NCBI RefSeq assembly: GCF_000208865.1
Contig: NC_018391.1
Location: 992,001-1,056,000 of the forward strand
DNA length: 64,000 nucleotides
Direction of reading: 5' to 3'
DNA from: Neospora caninum Liverpool
Taxonomy: Eukaryota; Apicomplexa; Conoidasida; Eucoccidiorida; Sarcocystidae
The position numbers were made by a program, and so were the translations under genes. The notes under the pieces were generated by a model. It was not told where the DNA came from. It searched no databases and saw nothing but the letters and a program-made list of their open reading frames with translations. This document shows positions 49,401-57,094 of the stretch, one piece after another (position 1 is the first letter of the stretch; the number at the start of each line of letters is the position of its first letter).

Positions 49401-49848
49401 ACCTCGAGTCTTCTGTTTCTACGGCATGATGCGTTGGACAGTTGTTTGGGTGTTTCGTGAGGAGTCGCGTCCCTCTCAGAGGCGTGCTGTGTCTTCGAGT
49501 GTGGCAAGTCTCCGTTTCTGCTCGCGCGGAGTCGTCATTGTCTCTGCGCGTAGTCCTGCGCTTCTCGGGCGTCTTCGCCCGCCGCAGCCCCTCCCCGCTG
49601 GCCTTCCACAGCCCCTTAGCTTGCCTCGCGCGCTCTTTGGCCGCGTTCCTGAGGCAGCGCTCCGCGCTCTCTGCCTCCTGGTCCTCGCCCCGGACGCGGG
49701 ACAGCTCGAGGCGGCTGCTCTGGCTAGCCACTCGGCAGATGGGGGCAAGCGCTGGAGACGAGAGCTGGAGAGCGTCCGGAGACTGGAGACCCGAAGGAGA
49801 AAGAGACCGCGAAACGTTTTGCACTTCGGACAGAGTGCCTGGCATCAT
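40456..49848 (-). CDS. FRM3: Formin (FH1-FH2 actin nucleator), FRM3-type candidate, 3,130 aa
   Basis: A single open frame starts at MMPGTL (49848) and ends GDPERS before TGA. Residues 1-~1380 are Ser/Arg-rich and disordered. Residues ~1383-1500 form an FH1 of GPPGGKGPPVGK units whose longest proline run is three. FH2 spans ~1510-2050: lasso KLQWTPLPEDKVSGTVF, knob KASQNVEICLKKYKLS with the Ile of the actin contact, YCQAISHLDNIL, LGNCVNRGSKEGFGFKLKDF with the conserved Lys, and a C-terminal post helix. About 140 low-complexity residues are inserted between lasso and LDFVQLFDLF. Residues ~2198-2503 are eleven 27-residue repeats. Formins nucleate and elongate actin filaments. There are no TPR or PTEN-C2-like regions as in FRM1 and FRM2, and adjacency to RPS15 agrees with my memory of the FRM3 locus, so the symbol is a reasoned guess. 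A hidden 3' intron cannot be excluded. Confidence 0.93.
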   Translation of the reverse strand: MMPGTLSEVQNVSRSLSPSGLQSPDALQLSSPALAPICRVASQSSRLELSRVRGEDQEAESAERCLRNAAKERARQAKGLWKASGEGLRRAKTPEKRRTTRRDNDDSARAETETCHTRRHSTPLRGTRLLTKHPNNCPTHHAVETEDSRFEAGSASRPPPAMESSRLECRGRRRAADGEHARGGDCRTSRDENGDASASLGSPARHVGRAGGDRQPSSRRGARQSAEEEEADQDGQEPNWYQWRDEGDFLDEAVPSSWERGDGEPKGEGSAGSAQQALVPLGVSAARQGLHRSQSQAFCRPASLRKPRLLLRHPSFPESSGAPSPLSFASHALSSELSRSAHSPGDASAALPRCSAANSSAFFFSSSLRRSSRSRVCGDESEGAAAVSSGEGGEARRGGERRGDSLLKARSPSFFRYSKRQSPSWDRFCAFSPTAMDVRLLSRDGEGEDRQTVEAGRQRSPGNLTRLMSPWSRSWRLSEAGEDVSGVDLQGARPEDPCDPGRNVSLPSLHSRQSWRRFPPLSPTSRLRSTSPFSSSPLVKARELWRRLSRGRSSREALENSKCGGSGSEPPSPAFDRTLSSGDLPLFPTQKSVSVVSPSFWSFSSPASADSLQNSLATLCSSVAEGRGPRNACARGESSPESLLFASLSAGAETDLANSGDKTSLSRSTLAYTTCVQSLGEESASEAKEDGKENRGGRGAKLRRSPEAEMRRGATSPSSLSVLSQSLVFTEKAAFLRRPSAKAGVASPSASPRGSRFYDVSPSLLRSLSPSPVYRGRSVSSGSFADPAFLREISDPSSPLGASAESRIASVSRNDLSWFLEAAQTPSAQHGLLEALQEAREKEGQGDKAARLARLETAVRAVCSLQGDAEALQLLSKHASRFLAEGSQHKLPDEQQTQGGTYTKTETPEEKDADRSSPLHLVDMASLFSAGKGDARPEEADEETDRGGLPVAHSFRLAPGSLLTVLSEEPSRWQSAPETVLAPAGLRQPAGRGVAHIERERRTGHKAAARCAPRRLLSLFPLPDLSPSASRHGEAQDPGLFSCPVLRTRTYACGLVTDAAAEGPQGDSAPFGPPTPGPGAEGLRRVSEKRSTEHRGEKKRNAGDGDDGKGDRGDRRQGAGPLEDRLPTVATAAACHGRGDKEENGDKKGDSGAENQDSLTGLVLSAVQRAMSMHRDTGGEKGEGEASTKQGAKQNVRLQHLLLQLENLSETLKTAIHEQQAEGVSETEDSDKGASATKEAQEKQAAGPDPVADAGTPERASSRCPELDSPASPPSSTGAVGEAGTPVQGPENHEKDKRSIAHASFASSPSAPPERVDSSSTEAEHSSPPKRLADVSVQTDDALHSPLSSSQSLSSEVSKCASPSTGPRLPSSSVPGAAAASKPCGKGKPSGPPPGALSATAASAKAAPEEAAGPPGQAPSAPKKGPGKPPGAPKAPTGQASSADVASKKGGPGPPPGAGKGPPGGKGPPVGKGPPGGKGPPPGKGGGPKAKGVGGLAGPRFLIPEKHVPKPPPGFKAATKLQWTPLPEDKVSGTVFEGLLDRYSLASPSAHAESEDARLASSVSAAERESETRGAAPQESAGDERNGKLSPPCEGQGASEAACGQTAASGAAEKLHEDSKRIASSGAPSSASPSFERSAESSLRGSEKRGGKEGESKGENGAVAADAGSETPFSSAPLKQPFRYRLDFVQLFDLFYHDEKELLLKAKKSVAASPGENGGPAKKNSGVLDAKASQNVEICLKKYKLSTVDDFKALAAQIDDPTTLAIDSNLADNITQYWPEPSAAEALKAKTPEEVLHMPAADQLYFTLIKHVSLGSEKLNFFLQRRAVDEELESKREKLNKYCQAISHLDNILDSDAFKGILGLVVRLGNCVNRGSKEGFGFKLKDFVGQLASCTSKDRSTNLFRVLVQTVLEQNPAACEEMRVLQEVDAAKGTDLKDLLQFGDIEKKLSAWTKQIGDRRSAFGGAAGKMEKWIESREALLGELKKKAEDAEDLQLRLRGLMGLTKADCVWPEPLRWFGQFYSHFETTAKEYRGAKDRDRQKAEREAKKKNDVLRRASTIAATTISPTQDKPTVSVPFRPSVLDPALASLPSGTQSRFPPLSPSGSGGASGGNFFSGVGAPFQSSSLPLQRYNTYANHGNSGKTQASFHPLSPLSPGAASKSGAKGRRAGEAGKLTRVLEGSAERSSVAGDDAGPETPAAGENAAGEGKENNVGSDAQAGSGVAKTAGENAAGEGKENNVGSDAQAGSGVAKTAGENAAGEGKENNVGSDAQAGSGVAKTAGENAAGEGKENNVGSDAQAGSGVAKTAGENAAGEGKENNVGSDAQAGSGVAKTAGENAAGEGKENNVGSDAQAGSGVAKTAGENAAGEGKENNVGSDAQAGSGVAKTAGENAAGEGKENNVGSDAQAGSGVAKTAGENAAGEGKENNVGSDAQAGSGVAKTAGGNAAGEGKENNVGSDAQAGSGVAKTAGENAAGEGKENNVGSDAQAGSGVAKTAGENAAGEGEADGTSARNSGLETGEDQAEDGPLERTDARQSEETRTQEEPEEDAANLMASVDEEGRGLAPRIMAAWAQARSPHLGRYQGRKRGGRGLVNFPAFLRDKTKKTAREGAHSSHSTPSPCEARAAGAAAGGTPLPSCPAAPAAGTAPLAFHSVLGVSSLPAPSGCSSPTQFMFPFSKVPRPTAPSDRRARSVPGGESAEPREHTSEDVGKTLECASAASLFVSASPSLGPEKKGRDEKAEVVQKGRGDKATAAVPRSKAALPSSPAPANTPRCQGPRHPLRSVRAAAGEPSTSGPVPFSPELDKEWVRCGGGYCRQSDSSLGAGAASSAARGQHREVGRGPAASSHSSSALVFGAGGSRASLGRQAPAGADEAHRPEALPDSAKLARRRSHGAEETETGKAVLGKVSKMSGKGFSAGNFQSAVDHQASRPLREPVTVSERDFSEAGHQRESNKASGEAELEGMAKEAGAVDQARKRMEATRDGETGSSALERKECHTSRFCDGGRGGAEGPGKDFERSAAGDSVRKVRTRVTGGREGSIERQATNPYIAANVPRHPRRCDPGGRGTLVRNVLVDFPSSGSGISSQSANGSGHCESEPSDAGEVAGRARSGCEPRVAAVRENLGDPERS
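42331..43253. repeat. 81-bp tandem repeat, 11 copies, in frame in the formin
   Basis: Eleven near-identical 81-base units, plus a partial copy, encode on the minus strand a 27-residue unit with GEGKENN and GSDAQAGSGVAK. Because 81 is divisible by three and units are almost identical, long open frames also run across it in other frames and on the plus strand; these are shadows. One copy near 42503-42520 has two base changes (GEN to GGN). It follows the FH2 domain directly. Confidence 0.97.
45345..45700 (-). other. FH1-type proline/glycine/lysine-rich coding segment
   Basis: Within the formin, repeated short blocks read as GPPGGK, GPPVGK and GPPPGK on the minus strand, immediately before the FH2 domain. 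This is the position of FH1, the profilin-actin delivery segment. No block exceeds three prolines, so profilin binding could be weak. Confidence 0.85.
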
Positions 49849-52455
49849 TCGCCGTCAGGCCCGAGAGCGGCCTCTCTCTTGGCGCGGAGCGCCGCAGCCG
49901 AGAAGCAGGCGCTTCACCTTTCCCCCTGGTCAACGGAGGCGAAGAGAGAGCAAAGACAGAGGCAGGGGAAGTCTCCAGCGACAACCGATGAGAGGAGACG
50001 ACTAAAAAGGCGAGCGGCAACAAATCTCACCTTTGCAATTGCATGCTAGCGAAAGACAGAAACCCAGAGGGTTCGCGAGAAAGAGAGCCCCGGGAAGCGA
50101 TGAGGAAGACGGGAGAGAGACAGGCGAGAAGAGAGGAGACAATCGAAGCAGAAGGCACGAGATATATACGAGAAGTGACCACCACGCTAGCTACTCCGAG
50201 CCGCCGGTGCCCAGGTCTGTGTCGCGCGAACAAGATAGCGCGCTGAAGCGAGCTAGTAGATCTTAGCCTTTTCCGTAGAATGTGTTTCAGCACCTCAGCA
50301 CAGAGACGGGGGGGAGACAAGGGCCAAGGAAGAAGACCACGAGACAAAAGCCGGGCCGCGCTTTCATCCAGCGCCAAAGTGGAGAGTAACCCGGTCCCGG
50401 GTGCGAAACTCGGCGGCAGCTCACGTCTTCTCTCGAGGGAACAGAAAAGAGGAAAGCGGCGACAGGAAGGAAGCGAGAGAAAGCGTCCGCGATCTTTGCT
50501 TGTCGGCATGTACGATCCCTACCCGCCGTGAGAGACGCGGGATGGAGGCGTTAGGGAGCGAACTCTTCAAGGGGAATGGGTTGGGAACAGGTAAGAAGAG
50601 CGATGAAGAGGCAAAAAGAAAGGACAGACGAGAGAAACAAAGTGGGCTTGGAACAAAAGAGAGGAACAGCAAGGAAGACGGCGGGGACGCGTCACGCGTT
50701 TCCGGTCCCGGGAGAGGAGCGGACGGGCGAAAGCGCTCGCTAAATCCGCAGTGTCAACCCTGGGACAGAAGCAGCAGACAGAGAAAATGCCTTTTCGCTC
50801 GGAGTTTCCTTTCGGAGCGTGAAACCGAGACCCGAGAAGCGAAGAAACGGGGGCGAACCGCAAGACAAGGATTCAGTGCAAAGCTGCAACACAGCCGGAG
50901 CGTTCCTCGTTTAGCGGAGAATGCGTGATTCAGTGGAGTTTGGCGTTTGGAGGTCGAGACGGGCTTTCTTAACTGACAGAAAACGCAGAGAAGACAGAAT
51001 GGAAAACGGCAAGACCGGACGCATCGAGCGGTAAGCCAGCAGCGAGGGACGCGGCCGGTCTCCCCGGTGTGTAGTCCTGAGGTACTTTGCTGGAAAAGAG
51101 GGAACAGGAATGCAAAACTGGGAAGGAAGTCGGAGAAGAGCGCGAAAAGACGAATCCATATTCCCGCGGCCGAGCTCCCCGGCCTCGCAAAAATATGCGA
51201 TTTCCGGAGCAAACACCGCTTGCTCTATTCACTACTCAGACAAGGATCCCTGCAACTTTTCGACGTAGCTCTTGCCCGCTTGTGGTACCAAGCGCCTTCG
51301 ACCGCTCTTGGTTTCTCCTGTGCTTGCCTCTGCTTTGTTTGGACTCTGATTTCCCGCTTTTTATCCCCCGAAAGCCGAAAAAGCTGGGCAGCGACTCCGT
51401 TCCTTTCCCGAGCGACAAACAGAGGCGGGATCGTCAGCGGCCTCGTAGCGCGAAAAAGCGAACGCGCTCCCGGTGTCTTCCCGAAACCGCTGGCAGAGAG
51501 AGGTAGCGAGAGAGGGGTGGGAAGCTTTGTACCCGCTCCGTACTCTTTCCCGTCATTTGAACACGCACTCAACACACAAGTACGATCGCGTTCGCGTTCG
51601 TTTCCGTGTCGTTTCCGCGTTGTTTTCATCCTCCAACTCCCCTTTTGCTCCAAAATAGCCGCCGCCTCGTCCGCTCTGTCTTCTTCCGGCGTTGTTAGGC
51701 GCTCCGAACCGGCCGGATGGCGACGTGCCGCTGACCTCCTCGGGACATCAGACGACAGAGAAAACATTCTTCGCCCAGACGCTTTCTCACGCACCGAAAT
51801 GTCTTTCTGGCCTCTGTGATCCGTGTCCTCGAGTTGTCGCTGCGGTGTGTACCTGTGTAAACCGGCGGGAACCGGAGAGGGAGAGGACCTGATCCGTCGA
51901 GAAGTTCACGCGCCGCAAAGAAAATCAACCTGAACGGGCGAGAACAGAGGAAGAAACGACGAGGAATCTGGAGTGCCTTCCACGTGGCACGAGCGAGAAG
52001 GTGATGTAGGACTGAACAGGCACCCCCCCGGAGAAGCCGAGAGGAGATGGACAGTCTCGACAGAGGCTCGCGATCTCCCGTCTTTTTCTGTGTAACCGGA
52101 CACCCGCCAGTGAGGTCGAACCGGTAGAACCCCGTCGGTTCCTCTCTCTTGCGTCTCCTCGCTCGCGGCCGACCACCGCACTGCACGAGTGCATGTGTGT
52201 GGGCGCCGGCAGTCTAGTTCTCCGGCCTCGCGCCACGGGTTCGTTCCCCTACTCCGTTCCGGGTTTCTCCCTCTTTTCCTGGTATCTCCGCCTCGACGTT
52301 CTCTCCTGCGCTGAGGACACGAACACGCGTTCGTCTCCGGCCTGCCGAACGGGCTGCTCTGCGAGGTTCCCGGAGAAAACCGCAGAAGTCTGTGCCGCCT
52401 CCCCAGGAATTTCTTCTTAGCTCTCTCGCGCTCGCCACCGCTCGCCACTCTTGCA
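49849..52455. promoter_or_regulatory. Divergent promoter region between formin and the 52-57 kb gene
   Basis: 2.6 kb separate the two start codons, which face away from each other. Both 5'UTRs and promoters should be here. Open frames are Arg/Glu-rich shadows. TGCATGC at 50040-50046 is the clearest motif. Confidence 0.6.
50040..50046. promoter_or_regulatory. TGCATGC, candidate ApiAP2 site upstream of the formin
   Basis: The heptamer lies about 190 bases upstream of the formin start codon. TGCATGC-type words are bound by apicomplexan AP2 factors and recur in Toxoplasma promoters. A seven-base word will also occur by chance, so this is only a candidate. Confidence 0.3.
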
Positions 52456-55400
52456 ATGCCTCGTCCCACACCTTGCCGCGCAGATTTTCTGCCGCAAGAA
52501 CTTTCAGAGGGCGGCCTTTCTCCGCGGGAATGCGCCGCTACACACCCAGCTGAGGTGGATGTACACCCGGCGAGCTGCGCCATGGAGGCGGCGCCTCGGA
52601 GGACGAGCAGCCACGAAGAGGGCCCGTTGCGTGTCGGACCTCGCCCGCGGGCAGGCTCTGGAAGTTCCGGTTGCTCTTTTGCGAGTTCCTTCTCTTTGAG
52701 GATTCCCAGAGGAGCTGCGGGTGGATTGGAGGACCGGGAAGAACCGGCGGGAAGCGCGATGCAGAGAGGACAGCTTGAACACGGGACCGTCGTTCACCAG
52801 GAACAAACGGTGTTTCCGGAGGTGCGACGAGAACGAGAGGAAGTCGCCTTCCGGAGCGAGCAGACGTACGAGGACAGCGACACTATCAGTCCGTCTGTGT
52901 CGCCCCACACGGATCAGCAGATGTACAGAGAAACCGATGCAGGCGAAAGGCGAGGCCCTGTCGATGAGACGCCGTTCTGCCACGAGTGCTCTTGTGAGCC
53001 GAACGAGGCTGAAGAGCCGCTGCATGCAGACAGATGTGATCTGTGCGAGGGAACGCAGGATGAGTTGGAGGCGTCTTTGTGTCCCCCCCGAGGCGTTTGT
53101 CTCTCTCCGGACGATGCGTACGTCTCGCCCGATCTGTCTTCTGTGCGTGTCTCGCACGACCCTGACCGGGTCGTTTCTGCCCCTGTTCCACAAGAAGAGT
53201 TCCGATCTCCCCGTCCCGACTTAACATATGGAGCCGCCCCTTTGTACGCTTCGCCCTCTACGTACCAATCCGACGCTGTTCTCGACGCGCTTCGCCCGGT
53301 CGGTGCGAGCCTCGACGCACCCTCGGAAAATGGCGCGCGTTTCTTGGAGCGCGACGCGAGTGTCCCCGGCGAATTTGTACCCGAAGCCGATCTTTTTCCG
53401 TCTCCCGCCGACTTGCCTGTCTCACCACACATGCACGATCCCGACGGCCGGGGCTTCCCGCCTCAGCCCCGCTGGGGCCCGCTGTGTCCCGGGTCAGCTG
53501 TGTCGTCCACGCGCGTCTCGGGTGTCTCTTCCTCGTCGCTGGCCGCCCGCGCCGCCGCTCGCAGGCGCGAACAGCAGCTGCAACTTTGGCAGCGACTGCA
53601 AGAAGTAAGGCGCGAGAAGAAGGAAGTCTTTCATTTGCTTCGACAGCTGGACGGGAAAGCCGGCGGGGCGGGGCTCGCCGGCCTACGGCGGGGCGATCGG
53701 CGCGGGCGCTCGAGCCCTCAGGCGCCAGCAGGCGCTTCGGGCAGTTTGGGGGGTTTCCGAGGCCAGAGCCGAAGCGTTCCAGCTACCGAGGACCGATGGC
53801 GGGAGAAGCGGGAGGAGCAATCTGTTTGGAAGGACGCCTGCCTTCCTGTTCAGGAGCCTCACCCGTTTGTCAGGAGAGCGAGCGCGAGTTTCCTGGAGTC
53901 CCGAGGCAGCTGGGGCGCGACCCTGTCGGGGACGCCGCCTGCAGAGCGGCGCTGCGCTCGCTATGACTCGGTGAGAGGCGCTCGAGTGGAGACGCGTCGA
54001 GAAGGCGCGTCTGCCGTTTCCACGCCTTCCGCCGCAGCGGTGCGAGACTTGAAGGAACTCTTGTTCCCCCGCAAGACGAAAAAGAAGCCGTGGGACGACT
54101 CCATGAGTGACCTGTCGCGGTACCGTGCGACGCCCTCCGAACTGCTTTCGCGCCGACTGAGGAGCACCTCGCCGCACGCAGCCGTTGCGGCCGCGGAGTA
54201 TCGAATGAAGCTCTACTTGATGGAGCGAGACGCTCGGCCGTTCATCGAAGACTTCAAGCAGGACTGCCCAGGGGCGCTGAAGGAGGAAGAAGCCCGCCGC
54301 ATCCGACAAGAGAAACTCGAGCGGTTCCGGCAACAAAGGGCCTCCGTCGCGGCCTCGATCTGTTCGTCCCTCTGCCCCCGGACGGGAAAGGATCGAAGCG
54401 GACGCTATCGAGGCACTCCGGGGGGCCGGACTGTCCGGCGCGCGACCAGCTGTGCCGCTGTCGGGAACCTTCACGGGGCGGACCAGGGGCCTAAAACTCG
54501 GCCCCACACAGCCTGCAGTCTCTTGTGTCGAGGCGAGGGACACTGGGGCGAAAAACCCAGAGACCACTGCCCCCGAGGCGCGGGCGGCTGTCCCGGGTGC
54601 CAGGAGAGCCAGGAAGACGAGCTGCGGGACGCCGTCCCCGGCGTTCTGAGCGTTTTCCCGCCTGTTTCCCCAAGAAGTCTCCTGTACAGGGCGCCTAGGA
54701 ACTCGCCGAAAAGGGACGCCCCACAGTCGCGAGTTGGGCGCCAGGGGCCCGAGGGGTCCGCGGCGTCGCCGAAACGGAGACAGGGGACTCGGGCGAGTGA
54801 GGAGACGCCGGCCGCCCTGCGAGGAGACCTCACTCAAGGCAACGTCGCAAACATCGACGTCGAGGTCAGGCGAACTCCACAAGGCCCGGTGTGCACCGCG
54901 GTGTGGACCAACCCTCCGCCCCGTTCTTCGGCACGGCCGTTTAGCGAGGAGTGTGGCAAATCGGCGAGGCATTCAGGGTTTCCGGTCTCTCCGCACCGTC
55001 CTCCGGGAACCCCCGGGGTCTGCGTGGGTGAGGGGAGAGAGTGCGAGGCAGGCCCGAAGGGAGAAGCGGGTCGAGCCAGTGGCGGGTTGGGTGTCCGGGC
55101 GGAAGCGCAGAGTTCCCCCCGAGACCGGGGAGGGCAAGGCGAGTTCCAAGATTTCTATTCGTGCTCGCGTGCCGTTCCAGAAAGCAACAGGCCGAGTGTG
55201 AGGACGCAGACGAGGCGACTCGGACCCCCTCCTTCAGGCACGCCCAGTCCCGTTGACGTCCAGGCAGAGCTCAAGCTCTTGGACGATATCGCGGCCCAAC
55301 TCGACTGTCTTGATGCGACTTTCCCGTGGTCTCTCCCTGTCGACACTTCCAGCTTTCCTTCTCCGCAGTACACGCCTGTGCCGAGGACGAGGAGCCCTTC

Positions 55401-57094
55401 CCTCAGACAGTCTCCGAATGCTTTCCCGTCAGGAGCTTTTCGCTTTGCGGACGGGAGAGAGGCTGGCGAGGCCCCACGCAGTGGAGACTGTACAGTCCTT
55501 GCCCGTTCGCCGCCTTCTGATGGCGAAGCTGTCGCAAGCAGCCTCGCTTCCTCTGTGGAGGAGGCAGGGTGTCCTCCGCCTCAACCGGCTTTGCCTCCGG
55601 ATGCTTCCCCGGCACGGACCTCGCGGGCGGTGGAGAACGAAGAGACAGGTGAGCGTCTCCTCCTGACTGTGGGGGGAGGAGCGCGTGAATGTTTCCTTAC
55701 CCGTGTCCACCTTTCCGGAGCTCTTCGTGGTTCGTCAAAAAGTGCCCAATCTCTTCAGTTGCGACTGTATCTTTGGTTCGTTTGCAGGTCTGTCTTCACT
55801 GCTGCAGTTCCCCCACTTCCGCGGCGAAGGCGGTCGGGGAACGGCGGTGCTGTCATGGGCAGCAAGAGAGAACGGAGAAACGGGGACTCGAGTCCCCGCG
55901 AAAGGCCGGCAAAGACAGCTGGAACTGATCCAAGGTCAACTGCAAGAGATGCAGTGGGAACTGGACAACCACCGGCGGCTCTGCCAGCCTCCGGTCTTCT
56001 CCTCCAGCGCGTGTCCGTCATCCTGTCAGTCTGCCTCAGATCTTCCACAGCCGGCTTCGTCGGAGAGAGGGTCCGTGGTGCCTGGAGGACTGGGCGATGG
56101 GACTGCGCCGACCGTTCCGGGCTTTTCGGCGTCGCGCCCTGGTTCTGGAGACAGGCCGGACCGCGTCGGCCATACACTCTCTTCGTCTTCCAGTTTGAGT
56201 TCGCTCATCAGAGAGCAGTCGGAAGCCCTGTTGGGGGACTGCGCAGATGTCGTCGAGAAGCTGAGGCAGCAGCAAGCGCGCATGCAACAAGCATTGCGAG
56301 TGCAGTCTTCTGCCGCTTGGCGCCAGCCAGCAACGAGGGGTTCGCATGCTTTGTACGAGCGGAGCACTGAGTTCTCCCGGCCGGACAAGGAAAACGTGCA
56401 TCCGCAAGGTCCAGAGTCCCCCGTTCCTGGGGAAGTGCCGGGCGGCAGAGTGGGAAGAGACCGCACCGCGGGGGCGGAAAAAGATCGAGACGAAGCAGGG
56501 AGACGCCGGACAGGGCCGCCGCGATCTTTGTTCAGGCGAGAAGACCGAGAGCGACTACCGGGCCTTTCGTACACCCGACCTCGATTTGCTGCCACTGCAG
56601 TGAGTGGCGAACCGAAGCGAAAATCAGGAAAGGAAACGCTGTCCCAAGGGCCCACGGAAAAGAGAGGAAACGTAGGCGTTCACTGCTTGCAAAGAGGCTC
56701 TCCGAGTCCCAAGAGCGCCAGTGGGAGGACCGCGCAGACCGCAGGGAAGAGAGGAGACGGAAACAAAACAAGGGGACGTGTTTCCCAGGAAGTCGCGGCG
56801 GCGACAGTTCCTCTGTTGGACACCGAACCTGGCCCAACTACGTTCACGAAAAAGGTGGGAGGCGTGCAAGTGTGCGTGACAGGCTGCGAGGCAAGGGAGA
56901 CAGGAGAGAAGGGTCGGGTCGTCGCGATCGACGTTCAGGTTCGGAGGCCAGGGAAGAACGCAGACTGTGTGTTTGAAGACGCGCAGGAGGAGAACATAAA
57001 TCCGCACAGATCGCTGCCGCTCGTGGTGCTGACGGCTCAGGGTGAAGATCGAAAGAGAGAAGGGATGAGGCGCCCCAGCGCGCGCCTCTCGTGA
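52456..57094 (+). CDS. Large coiled-coil, low-complexity protein of unknown function, 1,499 aa
   Basis: Two exons, 52456-55648 (donor GTGAGC) and 55788-57094 (acceptor ttcgtttgcag), join in phase 1 to 4,500 nt including TGA. I do not recognise the family. Visible parts: a coiled-coil segment at ~364-400 (RREQQLQLWQRLQEVRREKK), a charged block at ~553-628 containing YRMKLYLMERDARPFIEDFK that looks conserved rather than random, DVQAELKLLDDIAAQLDCLD at ~934, and two further coils in exon 2 (LELIQGQLQEMQWELDNHRR and VVEKLRQQQARMQQAL). A RPDKENVHP motif at ~1264 holds a KEN box-like core. The rest is Arg/Gly/Ser/Pro-rich and probably disordered. No signal peptide or membrane segment is seen. A structural or centrosomal/cytoskeletal role would fit coils plus disorder, but this is speculation. 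It diverges from the formin gene across a shared 2.6-kb upstream region. Confidence 0.75.
55649..55787 (+). other. Intron of the 52-57 kb gene
   Basis: Bounded by ACAG|GTGAGC and TTTGCAG|GTCTG. The first exon ends one base into a Gly codon and the second completes it. Although the upstream frame stays open through it (to 56370), reading on would leave the coil-rich frame of exon 2. Confidence 0.7.
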
